DNA from: Curtobacterium flaccumfaciens pv. betae
Lineage (GTDB): Bacteria > Actinomycetota > Actinomycetes > Actinomycetales > Microbacteriaceae
DNA: 64,000 nt
Assembly (NCBI RefSeq): GCF_026241855.1
Contig: NZ_JAPJDC010000001.1
Span: 620,001-684,000 of the forward strand
Reading direction: 5' to 3'
The notes under the pieces: generated by a model
What the model was told of the DNA's origin: nothing
Seen by the model: only the letters and a program-made list of their open reading frames with translations
Databases searched by the model: none
Position numbers and translations under genes: made by a program
In this document: positions 54,411 through 62,832 of the stretch, piece by piece
How the letters are laid out: every line of letters starts with the position of its first letter
Position numbering within the stretch: position 1 is the first letter of the stretch

Positions 54411-54543
54411 GCATCGGCCGCCCTGGCGCGTTCGGGGGAAGTGCACCGGAGGTCGGGGGAACGCGAGCGAGCGGCCGCCCAACCCGGGTTGAGGGGGGAC
54501 ACCCGGGGCGGGCGACCGCTCGCGGTCTGTGGAGGCAGGTGCC

Positions 54544-54789
54544 TCAGGCGGTGCGGAACGAACCCGTCGCCGTGCGGAACGAACCGGTCACGGTGCGCGT
54601 CGAGGACGTCGCGGTGCCGGGACGGCGGAACTGCGTGTCGACGAAGCGGCCGAGTGCTCGGCCGGTGCCGGTGCCGGTGTAGCTGCCGACCGGGCTGCGG
54701 GTCGCGTCGCCTGTGAAGGCGCCGAGCTCGGCGCGGGTCTCGAGGCCGGTCACGTAGGCGCCGCCCAGGGGGTTCTGACGGTTCTGCAT
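54544..54789 (-). CDS. Small Gly/Thr-rich protein, 81 aa
   Basis: An 81-residue soluble protein, not recognised. It begins [19 protein letters not shown], has a Gly/Thr-rich middle and ends with two copies of TGSFRTA. Support: GGAGCACCC ribosome site before ATG 54789 and a well-formed promoter with a 25-bp palindromic operator ~75 bp upstream. So expression is probably conditional. It may be a stress or DNA-associated protein, but nothing proves it. Confidence 0.7.
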   Translation of the reverse strand: MQNRQNPLGGAYVTGLETRAELGAFTGDATRSPVGSYTGTGTGRALGRFVDTQFRRPGTATSSTRTVTGSFRTATGSFRTA

Positions 54790-54866
54790 GGGTGCTCCTC
54801 GTCGTCGTGCCGAGGTCCGCAGGTCACCGAGCCGGCGACCGCGACGCCGTCGGCTGGATGACCACC

Positions 54867-54901
54867 ACTCTACGCACTTGTCTTGCATCATGCAAAACAA
54901 G
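54867..54901 (-). promoter_or_regulatory. Promoter with 25-bp palindromic operator
   Basis: Minus-strand -35 TTGCAT (54890-54895) and -10 TAGAGT (54867-54872), exactly 17 bp apart. A palindrome at 54877-54901 (arms CTTGT, TTGCAT / ATGCAA, ACAAG, one mismatch pair, central C) covers the -35 and spacer. The binding protein is unknown. Confidence 0.65.
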
Positions 54902-54915
54902 CGCGTGTCGGAGAC

Positions 54916-55578
54916 TCAGGCGAGCAGCTCGCAGAAGTTCCGGCCCTCGGCCGTCCAGCTCTGCCGCGGGACCATCCCGGCGTCCGCCGCGTGCCGGTGC
55001 AGGGCGTCGAGGCCGACCTCGGCCCACGGGAACCCGGCGCTCTCGTTGCCGTCGGCGTCCACCACCCGCGCGGTGTACACGCGGTCGGCCGCGGCTTCGG
55101 GGTTCGTCTCGACGATGACCCGGCCGCCGGCTCGTACGATCTCGCGGCAGCGGGCGAGTAGGGCCGTCGGGTCACCACCGATGCCGATGTTGCCGTCGAT
55201 CACCAGCGCGGTGTCCCAGTGACCCTCGTCGGGCACGGCGTCGAACACGGAACCCTGCAGGGCGGTGCCGCCGGCGCGCTGCGCGATGGCCACGGCCTCG
55301 GCGGAGACGTCGACGCCGAGCGCCGGGATGCCCCGGGACCGTGCGGCGACGAGCATCCGGCCCGGACCACAGCCGATGTCGATGACCCCGCCGTCGACGT
55401 CGTCGAGGAGCGAGCGGTCGACGCGGTCGGCGGCGGCGCTCCAGCGGCCGACGTCCATCGTGGTGACGGCGTCGGGGCGGTCGGCATCGGTCAGGCGCAG
55501 GTGGCCGTCGGTGCGCAGGGCACGGGCGTACGGTTCGCCGCCGCCGGCACCGAACGAGACGGGTGCGTGCATGGTCAT
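54916..55578 (-). CDS. Class I SAM-dependent methyltransferase
   Basis: A 220-residue methyltransferase. The SAM-binding motif I is VIDIGCGPGRML (residues ~65-76); the acidic end of beta-2 is in ALGVDVSAEA; motif II is in WDTALVIDGNIGIGG. It has no pattern of Cys residues like an arsenite methyltransferase. It is the third gene of a coupled unit (GT2, DUF2064, this), its ATG overlapping the previous TGA, so it probably modifies the product of that pathway. Substrate unknown. Confidence 0.87.
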   Translation of the reverse strand: MTMHAPVSFGAGGGEPYARALRTDGHLRLTDADRPDAVTTMDVGRWSAAADRVDRSLLDDVDGGVIDIGCGPGRMLVAARSRGIPALGVDVSAEAVAIAQRAGGTALQGSVFDAVPDEGHWDTALVIDGNIGIGGDPTALLARCREIVRAGGRVIVETNPEAAADRVYTARVVDADGNESAGFPWAEVGLDALHRHAADAGMVPRQSWTAEGRNFCELLA

Positions 55579-56234
55579 CGGGTGCTCCCCACGGTCTCGG
55601 CACGGAGTGCCCGGGTGAAGTCGGAGTCGGGAGCGAGGTCGGCGACCCGCTCGGCGTCCGGGATCGTGTCGACGTCGAGCAGCTCCCCGAGCACGCCCAC
55701 GTCGAGTCCGGCGTCGGTCAGGCGTGCGAGCTGCACGGCTCCGGTGTCGTCGCGCGACATCGGGACGCCGCGCAGCAGGTCCCCGGTGGGCTGTCGCAGG
55801 TACAGCGACCAGAAGCCGCCGTCCTCGGCCGGGCCGAACCAGGCGTCGCGGGCGGCGTCCTCGAACACCGGGGCGAGGTCCGCGGTGGACACCTGCGGGG
55901 TGTCCATGCCGACGAGCAGCAGTGGAGCGTCGACGGCGTCGAACAGGAACCCGAGGCGCTCGTCCAGACCGCCACCGGGCTGGTGCAGCACCTCGAACCC
56001 CTCGGCCGAAGCCGGCACGACGTCGCCGTCGAAGAACAGGACCCGGCGGGCCGCGGGCAGTGCGCGGACGGTCGCCAGGGTGTCGGCGAGGCTCGCGGAC
56101 GCGACGCGCGCGGCGCCCTCGGGGGAGAGCGCCGGCGTCAGCCGGGTCTTCACCTTGCCGGGCAGGCACTCCTTCGCCACGACGGCGACGGTGACGTCGG
56201 CGCGCGCAGCGTCGCTGGCGTGGGTGGCGGTCAC
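55575..56234 (-). CDS. DUF2064 / TIGR04282-like transferase
   Basis: A 219-residue Rossmann-like protein of the family often labelled arsenosugar-type glycosyltransferase. The N-terminal AKECLPGKVKTRLTPALS resembles nucleotidyltransferase KxRL loops, and VGMDTPQVS followed by FGPAEDGGFWSLYL are the conserved blocks. GTG 56234 overlaps the TGA of the GT2 gene, and its own stop overlaps the methyltransferase ATG, so all three are translated as a chain. Real reaction unknown. Confidence 0.85.
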   Translation of the reverse strand: MTATHASDAARADVTVAVVAKECLPGKVKTRLTPALSPEGAARVASASLADTLATVRALPAARRVLFFDGDVVPASAEGFEVLHQPGGGLDERLGFLFDAVDAPLLLVGMDTPQVSTADLAPVFEDAARDAWFGPAEDGGFWSLYLRQPTGDLLRGVPMSRDDTGAVQLARLTDAGLDVGVLGELLDVDTIPDAERVADLAPDSDFTRALRAETVGSTR

Positions 56235-56980
56235 GAGCGGGCCTCCTCGACCACGGGGGTGGACTCGGCCGCCTGGCGGAGCGGCCCCGGTGCGACGACC
56301 CGGACACGGGCCTCCCGGCGGTACGCACGGAGCAGACGGGACATGTCCCGCACCGCGTTGATCGTGCCGCGGAGCGTTCCGGTGACCTTGCTGTCGCCGA
56401 TGCGCTGCGCGTACCCGATGTCGGACTCGTCGACGCGCCAGCCGGCGGCGTGCGCGGCCAGGACCATCTCGAGCGGGTAGCCGCTGCGGCGGTCGCGCAG
56501 GTCGAGGGAGACGAGGTCCTCGCGGCGCATCACACGCATCGGGCCGAGGTCGCGCAGGCGGTAGCCGGTCGCGCGGTGCATGAGGACGGCGAGGACGCGG
56601 TTCGCGAACCGCGCGTGCGGGGCCCACGCACCGCGGCCGGTCGGGACGCGACGGCCGAGTGCCAGGTCGACGCGGCCACTGGCCACGCGGTCGACCAGGG
56701 GCGGGAGCTCGGCCGGGTCCATCGAGGCGTCGGCGTCGCAGAACGCGACGAAGTCGGCGGTCGCCGCGGCGACCCCGGCGGCGCAGGCCGAACCGAACCC
56801 CTTGACGGGTTCCGTCACCACCAGGGCACCGTGGGCGCGGGCGACGTCGGCCGATCCGTCGGTCGATCCGTTGTCGACGACGATGGCCCGGTAGCCCGTG
56901 GGGAGGCGCGCGATGACCTTCGGCAGGGCGTCCGCCTCGTCGAGGCACGGCAGGATCACGTCGACAGTCATGTCCGTCAT
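56231..56980 (-). CDS. Family 2 glycosyltransferase
   Basis: A 249-residue GT-A enzyme similar to polyprenyl-phosphate glycosyltransferases: DVILPCLDEADALP at the start, VVDNGSTDGSADVAR, the DxD-type DADASMDP, and the acceptor-side SGYPLEMVL. It has no C-terminal membrane helices. First gene of a three-gene coupled unit. Two ATGs (56980, 56971) are possible; I take the first. Sugar donor and acceptor are unknown. Confidence 0.87.
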   Translation of the reverse strand: MTDMTVDVILPCLDEADALPKVIARLPTGYRAIVVDNGSTDGSADVARAHGALVVTEPVKGFGSACAAGVAAATADFVAFCDADASMDPAELPPLVDRVASGRVDLALGRRVPTGRGAWAPHARFANRVLAVLMHRATGYRLRDLGPMRVMRREDLVSLDLRDRRSGYPLEMVLAAHAAGWRVDESDIGYAQRIGDSKVTGTLRGTINAVRDMSRLLRAYRREARVRVVAPGPLRQAAESTPVVEEARS

Positions 56981-57185
56981 TCGGTGCGGTCGGTCGGATC
57001 GACGGGTCTGTCCTGGCATGCACTCGACACAACACGACGACGCGCTGCGGGGTACAGGAAACTGCCGGGTCCTGGTCGTTCAGCGCGCTCGATCCGCGTC
57101 CGGTCCCCAGAACGGGGGACAGGATGCGCGCGTGGGTTCCGCGAGTGGTTCCGCAAGTGGTTGCGCAAGACGCCGTCGTGTCGTC

Positions 57186-57213
57186 GAGACGCCGCCTGGT
57201 GCGGCGGCGTCTC
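57186..57213. terminator. Perfect 11-bp hairpin
   Basis: GAGACGCCGCC and its complement around TGGTGC, in the gap between the epimerase and GT2 genes. Confidence 0.6.
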
Positions 57214-57276
57214 ACGCAGCAGGGGGCGTGGTGCCGACACGACGTCGTCCTGCGGGGCCGTGGGGGCGGGGAATTC

Positions 57277-57318
57277 GGACGGGAGGCGCGGGGCGGGGCC
57301 GTCACGGCCCTCCCGTCC
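57277..57318. terminator. Hairpin of the GGACGGGAGG family
   Basis: 10-bp arms 57277-57286 and 57309-57318, 60 bp past the epimerase stop. Confidence 0.6.
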
Positions 57319-57377
57319 GGTGGCTGGCCGTGCTCTCAGGCGTCGCTCGCGCCGACCGGCCCGCTCACGCGTTCCGG

Positions 57378-58448
57378 CTAGCGGACGGCGCTGCGGAGCG
57401 GTGCCGTCGCGAAGTCGCGCATGCCGGCCTCGAAGTCGACCTCGGCGTGCCAGCCGAGCTCGGCGGCGATGCGTGCCGAACTCGCGGTGACGTGACGGAC
57501 GTCGCCCAGGCGGTACTCGCCCGTGACGACCGGCTGCGGGCCGTCGGGTCCGGCGATCGCGGCGGCCATGTCGCCGATGGTGTGCACGGTGCCGGAGCCG
57601 ACGTTGTACGCGCGGAACGTGTCCGACGGCAGGTCGGCGGTCGCTGCGATGGAGGCTGCGTTCGCACCGGCGACGTCGTCGACGTGCACGAAGTCGCGTC
57701 GCTGGGCGCCGTCCTCGAAGACCCGGGGTGCCTCGCCGCGGGCCAGCGCCGAGCGGAACAGGGACGCGACACCGGCGTAGGGGGTGTTCGCCGGCATGCC
57801 CGGTCCGTAGACGTTGTGGTACCGGAGCGCGATCGCGCGGCCGCCCGTGGCACGGGCCCAACTGGAGGCGAGGTGCTCCTGCGCGACCTTCGTCTGCGCG
57901 TACACGTTGCGGGGGTCGAGCGCGGCGGACTCGTCGATCAGGCCGGGCAGCAGGGGCTGACCGTCGGGGCCGATGGGGTCGAAGCGGCCGGCGTCGAGGT
58001 CCTCGCGGCGGCGGGCCGGCGGACGGGTCGGCTCGCCGGAGGCGGTGGTGTACGCGCCCTCGCCGTAGACGACCATCGAGCTGGCGACGACGAGCCGGCC
58101 GATGTCGTGCCGGTCCATGCCGGCGAGGACGTGGGCGGTGCCGGCGTCGTTCGACGAGACGTAGTCGGGGGCGTCCTGGAAGTCCACGCCGAGGCCGACC
58201 TTGGCGGCCTGGTGGCACACGACGTCGATGCCGTCGAGGGCGGCGTCGAGGGCGACCCGGTCGCGGACGTCGCCGTGCACGAACGCGATGCCCTGCTGCT
58301 GGTGGGCGCGGACGACCTCGGCGGGGTCGCCGTGCACGTCGTCGCGCAGGGAGTCGAGGACGCGGACCTCGTGGCCGTCGGCCAGGGCGCGGCGGACGAT
58401 CGCGGAGCCGATGAAGCCGGCGCCGCCGGTGACGAGGAGGCGGCTCAT
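57378..58448 (-). CDS. NAD-dependent sugar epimerase/dehydratase (extended SDR)
   Basis: A 356-residue nucleotide-sugar enzyme. The cofactor loop is GGAGFIGSAIV (residues ~8-18); the catalytic Ser-Ser is in VASSMVVYG and the Tyr-Lys pair in NVYAQTK; RYHNVYGPG and DFVHVDDVA are family blocks. It most resembles UDP-glucose 4-epimerase-like enzymes. Its ATG overlaps the TGA of the MTA phosphorylase gene, an unusual partner. It is likely to feed a sugar to the GT2 unit just downstream on the same strand. Confidence 0.88.
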   Translation of the reverse strand: MSRLLVTGGAGFIGSAIVRRALADGHEVRVLDSLRDDVHGDPAEVVRAHQQQGIAFVHGDVRDRVALDAALDGIDVVCHQAAKVGLGVDFQDAPDYVSSNDAGTAHVLAGMDRHDIGRLVVASSMVVYGEGAYTTASGEPTRPPARRREDLDAGRFDPIGPDGQPLLPGLIDESAALDPRNVYAQTKVAQEHLASSWARATGGRAIALRYHNVYGPGMPANTPYAGVASLFRSALARGEAPRVFEDGAQRRDFVHVDDVAGANAASIAATADLPSDTFRAYNVGSGTVHTIGDMAAAIAGPDGPQPVVTGEYRLGDVRHVTASSARIAAELGWHAEVDFEAGMRDFATAPLRSAVR

Positions 58449-59347
58449 GCGGTGGCGCCTGTGGGCTGGGCCTGCATGATGCTTGCGCTCGCGCTGGTCG
58501 GGACGAGTTCGCGCGGGGTGAAGTCGGCGGGGATCGCGGCGACGATCTGGCCGATGGCGCGGACGATGACCTCGTTGGCACGGGCGAGGCGTTCCATGAC
58601 GAGCGCGTGGGTGACGACGGCTCCGGCGTCGTCGACGTCGGGGCCGCTGGCTGCGGCTGCGGATGCGGCGGCAGCTGCGGCCTCGTCCTCGGTCGGGGCC
58701 AGGCCGGCGTCGGCGTCGGTGACGAACGACAGGTTCACCGTGGCGATGCCGAGTTCGGCGGCCAGGGGGACCTCGGGCGTCATCGTCATGTTGATCGTGT
58801 GACCGCCGGCCTGCCGGAGCCAGACGGACTCGGCGCGGGTGGAGAACCGGGGACCCTGGATGACGACGCACGTGCCGGTCGGACGGAACGGCACGTCGAG
58901 CCCGGCGACGGCGTCGATCGCCGCGCGGCGGAGCGTCGGGTCGAACGGGTCGGCGAAGGACAGGTGCTGCACGTCGTCCTCGAAGAACGTGTCGGCGCGG
59001 CCCCAGGTGCGGTCGATGAGCTGGTCCGTCACGACGAAGGTGCCCGGGGCGTAGTCGGGGTGCAGGCCGCCGACGGCGCTCGAGGACACGATCGCGCGGA
59101 CGCCGAGCGAACGGAGCGCCCAGACGTTCGCACGGTGGTTGATGCGGTGCGGGGCGACGGAGTGCTCACGGCCGTGGCGGGTCAGGAACGCGACCCGTCT
59201 TCCGGCCATCGTGCCGATGCTGATCAGGCTCGACGTCGGGCCGAACGGGGTCGGGACGTCGAGCTCGTCGGCGGTGCCCTCCTCGAACAGCTGGTAGAGG
59301 CCGGAGCCTCCGATGACACCGATCGTCACGGCTTCGTCGTTCTCCAC
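58445..59347 (-). CDS. mtnP: S-methyl-5'-thioadenosine phosphorylase-like nucleosidase
   Basis: A 300-residue phosphorylase that splits methylthioadenosine (or a similar nucleoside) with phosphate. It has GVIGGSGLY, the phosphate-binding HRINHRANVWAL and INMTMTPEVPLAAELG, where most relatives read NMTGxPE. An Ala-rich insert (residues ~225-240) lies before the last helices. GTG 59347 has GGAGGACC upstream. Its coupling with a sugar epimerase rather than with methionine-salvage genes suggests it removes adenine from a pathway intermediate; that is inference. Confidence 0.87.
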   Translation of the reverse strand: MENDEAVTIGVIGGSGLYQLFEEGTADELDVPTPFGPTSSLISIGTMAGRRVAFLTRHGREHSVAPHRINHRANVWALRSLGVRAIVSSSAVGGLHPDYAPGTFVVTDQLIDRTWGRADTFFEDDVQHLSFADPFDPTLRRAAIDAVAGLDVPFRPTGTCVVIQGPRFSTRAESVWLRQAGGHTINMTMTPEVPLAAELGIATVNLSFVTDADAGLAPTEDEAAAAAASAAAASGPDVDDAGAVVTHALVMERLARANEVIVRAIGQIVAAIPADFTPRELVPTSASASIMQAQPTGATA

Positions 59348-59454
59348 AGGTCCTCCGGTTGGTCGTCGGCGCGGGCTGCGCGCTGGATACGCTACTGACG
59401 GCGCCACCGGGCGAACCGGGAACGGCGCCACCACCCCCCTGTTCGGAGGCACCT

Positions 59455-60687
59455 GTGCGAACGATCGGTCAGCACCGCGACGACCTGGCGGCGTTGCTCG
59501 CGCCGGTGGTGGCGGGCCTCGGATCAGAAGAACTGTCGATCGACGAACTCGCCGGCGCGGGGTTCGGGGCCGGGTTCGCACACCGCGTGCTCGCGGCCGC
59601 CGTCCTGTCGCCCGTTCCGCTGCCGCCGTTCGACAACAGCCAGATGGACGGGTTCGCGGTGCGGGTCGCCGAGGCGGGGCAGCAGGTCCGGGTCGTCGAA
59701 CCGATCCCCGCCGGCGTGGTGCCCGAACCGCTCGAGCCCGGCACGGCTGCGCCGATCATGACCGGTGCACGGATCCCGACCGGCGCCGACGCGGTGTTCC
59801 CGGTCGAGGCGACCGAGCCCGGCGCGTTCCCGGCTGCGCTCGAGCTGCCCCGGGTGACGGTGCCCGCCGACCTGACCGCCGGCACGTTCGTGCGGGTCAC
59901 CGGCAGCGACTTGCCCGCCGGTGCCGAGCTCGCTCCGGCCGGTTCCGCGGTCACGCCGGCGCTGCTCGGGGCCCTGGCCGCTACGGGGGTGACGACCGTG
60001 TCGGTGCGCCGACCGCTGCGGGTCCTCGTCGTGTCGACCGGCTCGGAGCTGCAGGGCGCCGACACGGACGCGGCGACCATCGGCGACGCGAACGGCATCG
60101 CGCTGCGGGCAGCCCTTGCCCAGGTCGGTGCGGACTCGCGGGCCGTCCGGGTGCCCGACGACGTCGCTGCCTTCGACCGGGCGCTCGATGCAGCCGTGGG
60201 GGACTGGGCCGACCTCGTGCTGACCACCGGGGGCATCAGCGCCGGGGCGTACGAGGTCGTCCGACAGGCGCTCGAACCACGCGGGCTCGCGGTGACGCCG
60301 GTCGCGATGCAACCCGGTGGGCCGCAGGCGTTCGGCAGCGTCGTGTTCGGAGACGGTCGCGCCGTACCGGTGGTGTCCTTCCCCGGCAACCCGGTGTCGG
60401 CGCTCGTCTCGTTCGAGGTGTTCCTGCGTCCCCTGCTCGCCGCCGCCGTCGGACTCACGCCGGACCGCCCCACCCAGGTCCTGCCGGCGGCGTCCGCTGC
60501 CGGCTCACCCGTCGGCAAGCACCAGGTCCGGCGCGGCCGGGTGCAGGGCGGGGCCGTGCACTTCGTCGGTGGGCCGAGTTCGCACCTGCTCGTGCACTAC
60601 GCCGCCGCCACCCACCTGGTGCACGTCCCCGTGGGGGTCGACACCGTCGAACCCGGCGACCCCCTCACCGTCTGGAGCCTCCGATGA
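59455..60687 (+). CDS. moeA: Molybdopterin molybdotransferase MoeA
   Basis: A 410-residue enzyme that inserts molybdate into adenylylated molybdopterin. Markers: PPFDNSQMDGFAVR, TGARIPTGADAV, the GTG-type loop TTGGISAGAYE, and SFPGNPVSALVSFEVF. Domain IV closes the C-terminus. GTG 59455 has a good GGAGG (59445-59449). First gene of a four-gene Moco operon, with ATGA overlap to moaC. Its promoter region meets that of the mtnP gene in a 107-bp divergent gap. Confidence 0.95.
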   Translation: MRTIGQHRDDLAALLAPVVAGLGSEELSIDELAGAGFGAGFAHRVLAAAVLSPVPLPPFDNSQMDGFAVRVAEAGQQVRVVEPIPAGVVPEPLEPGTAAPIMTGARIPTGADAVFPVEATEPGAFPAALELPRVTVPADLTAGTFVRVTGSDLPAGAELAPAGSAVTPALLGALAATGVTTVSVRRPLRVLVVSTGSELQGADTDAATIGDANGIALRAALAQVGADSRAVRVPDDVAAFDRALDAAVGDWADLVLTTGGISAGAYEVVRQALEPRGLAVTPVAMQPGGPQAFGSVVFGDGRAVPVVSFPGNPVSALVSFEVFLRPLLAAAVGLTPDRPTQVLPAASAAGSPVGKHQVRRGRVQGGAVHFVGGPSSHLLVHYAAATHLVHVPVGVDTVEPGDPLTVWSLR

Positions 60688-61172
60688 CCGACCCGTCCGC
60701 CTCCGACCAGCTGTCGCACGTCCGCGCCGACGGCAGCGCGCACATGGTCGACGTCTCCGCGAAGGACGTCACCGACCGGTCGGCCACCGCCACCGCCACC
60801 GTCGTCACCCGTCCCGACGTCGTCGCACGCATCCTCGACGGCTCGCTGCCCAAGGGCGAGGTCGTCGGCACCGCCCGGCTCGCCGCGATCATGGCGGTGA
60901 AGAAGACCTCCGACCTGATCCCGCTGTGTCACCCGCTGCCGATCGCCGGCGTGCAGGTCGACATCACCGGTACCGACGACCGCGTGCTGATCGAGGTGTC
61001 GGTCCGCACGACCTCGCGCACCGGCGTCGAGATGGAAGCCCTGACCGGGGCGAGCGTCGCCGCCCTGACGGTGTACGACATGGTGAAGGCCGTCGACCGA
61101 GCGGCCGTGATCACGGACGTGCGCGTGCTCGAGAAGCACGGCGGGCGCTCCGGGGACTGGAGCAACCGATGA
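60684..61172 (+). CDS. moaC: Cyclic pyranopterin monophosphate synthase MoaC
   Basis: A 162-residue enzyme of the first Moco step, working after MoaA, which is not in this window. Conserved blocks: HMVDVSAKDVT, PKGEVVGTARLAAIMAVKKTS (substrate lysines), IPLCHPLPI, and GVEMEALTGASVAALTVYDM. Full length. Overlaps moeA and the mog gene by ATGA at both ends. Confidence 0.95.
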   Translation: MTDPSASDQLSHVRADGSAHMVDVSAKDVTDRSATATATVVTRPDVVARILDGSLPKGEVVGTARLAAIMAVKKTSDLIPLCHPLPIAGVQVDITGTDDRVLIEVSVRTTSRTGVEMEALTGASVAALTVYDMVKAVDRAAVITDVRVLEKHGGRSGDWSNR

Positions 61173-61681
61173 CCGCCGAGCCGACCAGGGGCCGGGCCGC
61201 CGTCGTCGTGGTGTCCACGCAGGCCGCCGCCGACCCCGCACTCGACCGCACCGGGCCCGTCATCGTCGACTGGCTGCGCGACCGCGGGTTCACGACGAGC
61301 GACCCGATCATCGTCCCCGACGGCGGCGCGATCACCGAGACCGTCACCGCCGAACTCCTGGCCGACGCACGGGTCGTCATCACCACCGGCGGCACCGGGG
61401 TCACCCCGACCGACCGGACCCCCGAGGCGGTGGCGGGGCTGATCGACCTCGAACTGCCCGGCATCACCGAGGAGATCCGTCGACGCGGGCTCGCGGGTGC
61501 CGGCCCCACCGCGCTGCTCACCCGCGGCGTCGCCGGGGTCACGAACGCCGGCTGCCTGCTCGTCACCCTGCCCGGGTCGCGCGGCGGGGTGTCCGACGGG
61601 CTCGCCGTGCTCGACGGTGTGCTCGACCACGTCGTCGCCCAGGTGCACGGCGAGGGCCACGCCCCGCGGAGCGCCTCGTGA
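61169..61681 (+). CDS. mog: MogA/MoaB-type molybdopterin adenylyltransferase
   Basis: A 170-residue protein of the MogA/MoaB fold that adenylylates molybdopterin before MoeA acts. The TTGGTGVTPTDRTPEAV loop binds the pterin, and LPGSRGGVSDGL is the other conserved block. Whether it is called MogA or MoaB cannot be settled by sequence. ATGA/GTGA overlaps on both sides. Confidence 0.93.
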   Translation: MTAEPTRGRAAVVVVSTQAAADPALDRTGPVIVDWLRDRGFTTSDPIIVPDGGAITETVTAELLADARVVITTGGTGVTPTDRTPEAVAGLIDLELPGITEEIRRRGLAGAGPTALLTRGVAGVTNAGCLLVTLPGSRGGVSDGLAVLDGVLDHVVAQVHGEGHAPRSAS

Positions 61682-62118
61682 GCAGCACCGAGGCCGCCGC
61701 ACGGGTCGTGCTCGCCGACGTCGTCGACCGCGACGTCAGCGTCGACGAGGTCGCAGCCGTGGTGGCCACCGAGCAGGACGGCGCCGTGGTGACCTTCGCC
61801 GGCATCGTCCGTGACCACGACGGTGGCAAGGGCGTCACGGCGCTCGACTACGAGCGGCACCCCAGCGCCGGCGACGTCATCACCGAGGTCGCCCGGACCA
61901 TCGCCGAGGACCACCCCGACGTCCGGATCGCCGTGCTGCACCGCGTCGGGGCGCTCGGCATCGGGGACGTCGCGCTCGCCGCAGCGGTGTCGTCGTCGCA
62001 CCGGGCGCAGGCGTTCGCCGCGTGCGGTGCCCTGGTCGACCTGGTGAAGGAGCGCGTGCCGATCTGGAAGCACCAGCGGTTCACCGACGGGACGGACGAG
62101 TGGGTCGCGGCGCTGTGA
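61678..62118 (+). CDS. moaE: Molybdopterin synthase large subunit MoaE
   Basis: A 146-residue catalytic subunit that, with thiocarboxylated MoaD, puts sulfur into the pterin. TFAGIVRDHDGGKGVTALDYE, VLHRVGALGIGD and KERVPIWKHQ (active-site Lys) are typical. MoaD is not next to it. GTG overlaps the previous stop as GTGA. Last gene of the operon. Confidence 0.95.
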   Translation: MSSTEAAARVVLADVVDRDVSVDEVAAVVATEQDGAVVTFAGIVRDHDGGKGVTALDYERHPSAGDVITEVARTIAEDHPDVRIAVLHRVGALGIGDVALAAAVSSSHRAQAFAACGALVDLVKERVPIWKHQRFTDGTDEWVAAL

Positions 62119-62189
62119 CCGGCCCCACCCTGTGCACCTTCGCAACCGGGACGCTCGTTCGGGGCATGGTGAGACTCCAAGCCGATCCA

Positions 62190-62195
62190 TAGAAT
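62190..62195 (+). promoter_or_regulatory. -10 element, leaderless start of PLDc_N gene
   Basis: TAGAAT, 7 nt before the ATG at 62203. Confidence 0.55.
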
Positions 62196-62202
62196 CGCGA
62201 AC

Positions 62203-62601
62203 ATGAGCGTCTTGCTGCCCGGGATCACCGTCATCCTGCTGGTCTTCGCCCTGATCGACATCCTGACGAAGACGGATGACCAGATCCGCGGCCTGCCGAA
62301 GATCGCGTGGGTGATCCTCGTGATCCTGGTCCCCGTCGTCGGCAGCATCGTCTGGTTCGCCATCGGCCACGACTGGGCTCCGGGCGAACGGAACCACGGT
62401 CGGTACATCGAGCCGACCCGCCACGAGGACCGGTACGCCACCCTCGGCGATGCCCGCAGTGCGCACGGCGCCAAGCGCGTGACCGGCACGGAGCAGGAGC
62501 TCGCCGAGCTCGAGCGCGAGATCGAGTACTGGGAGGCGCAGGCCCGCCTGAAGCGTGCCAAGGAGGCCGCGGGCGAAGGCGACGCGGCCCCCGCGAGCTG
62601 A
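62203..62601 (+). CDS. PLDc_N-domain membrane protein
   Basis: A 132-residue protein with two helices (about residues 4-20 and 33-54). LPKIAWVILVILVPVVGSIVWFAIG is the PLDc_N block, otherwise found before cardiolipin synthase domains, but no phospholipase part follows. The C-terminal half is a cytoplasmic coiled coil (EQELAELEREIEYWEAQARLKRAKEA). Role unknown; common as a stand-alone gene in actinobacteria. Confidence 0.88.
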   Translation: MSVLLPGITVILLVFALIDILTKTDDQIRGLPKIAWVILVILVPVVGSIVWFAIGHDWAPGERNHGRYIEPTRHEDRYATLGDARSAHGAKRVTGTEQELAELEREIEYWEAQARLKRAKEAAGEGDAAPAS

Positions 62602-62674
62602 CCCGGGCCTCCAGGCCGTCGCACCGACGCGCGGAGCGCCGCCTCGCCGACGCACCGTGCGCGGTCTGTCGGCC

Positions 62675-62736
62675 GGTGCGAGGTTGCGCGCTCCGTGTGC
62701 CGCTACGGGTTCGCACCGAGCGGGCAACCTCGCACC
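62675..62736. repeat. Hairpin of the GGTGCGAGGTT family, copy 2
   Basis: 13-bp arms 62675-62687 and 62724-62736 with a 36-nt loop, between the PLDc_N and ABC-F genes. Confidence 0.6.
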
Positions 62737-62820
62737 ACTCGAACAAGCGCGCACCATGCGACCAGAGCCGGCCGAACACCCGAACCACCCGCCCCGCACC
62801 CACCACCCCGCCGCGCCACC

Positions 62821-62826
62821 TACCCT
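62821..62826 (+). promoter_or_regulatory. -10 element, leaderless start of ABC-F gene
   Basis: TACCCT, 6 nt before the GTG at 62833. Confidence 0.55.
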
Positions 62827-62832
62827 TGACGC

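Larger units (their letters stand above)
56981..57377. other. 397-bp intergenic region with repeats and hairpins
   Basis: No convincing gene. It holds three 12-13 bp direct repeats of GTGGTTCCGCAA type (about 57133-57169), a perfect 11-bp-arm hairpin (57186-57196 / 57203-57213) and a family-A hairpin (57277-57318). The promoter of the GT2 unit must lie in its left part, but no clear -10/-35 pair is visible. Confidence 0.6.

Noticed and set aside
57124..57381. 85-codon open frame in the 397-bp gap
   Set aside because: It runs through direct repeats and two hairpins, is Arg/Gly-rich and lacks a ribosome site.
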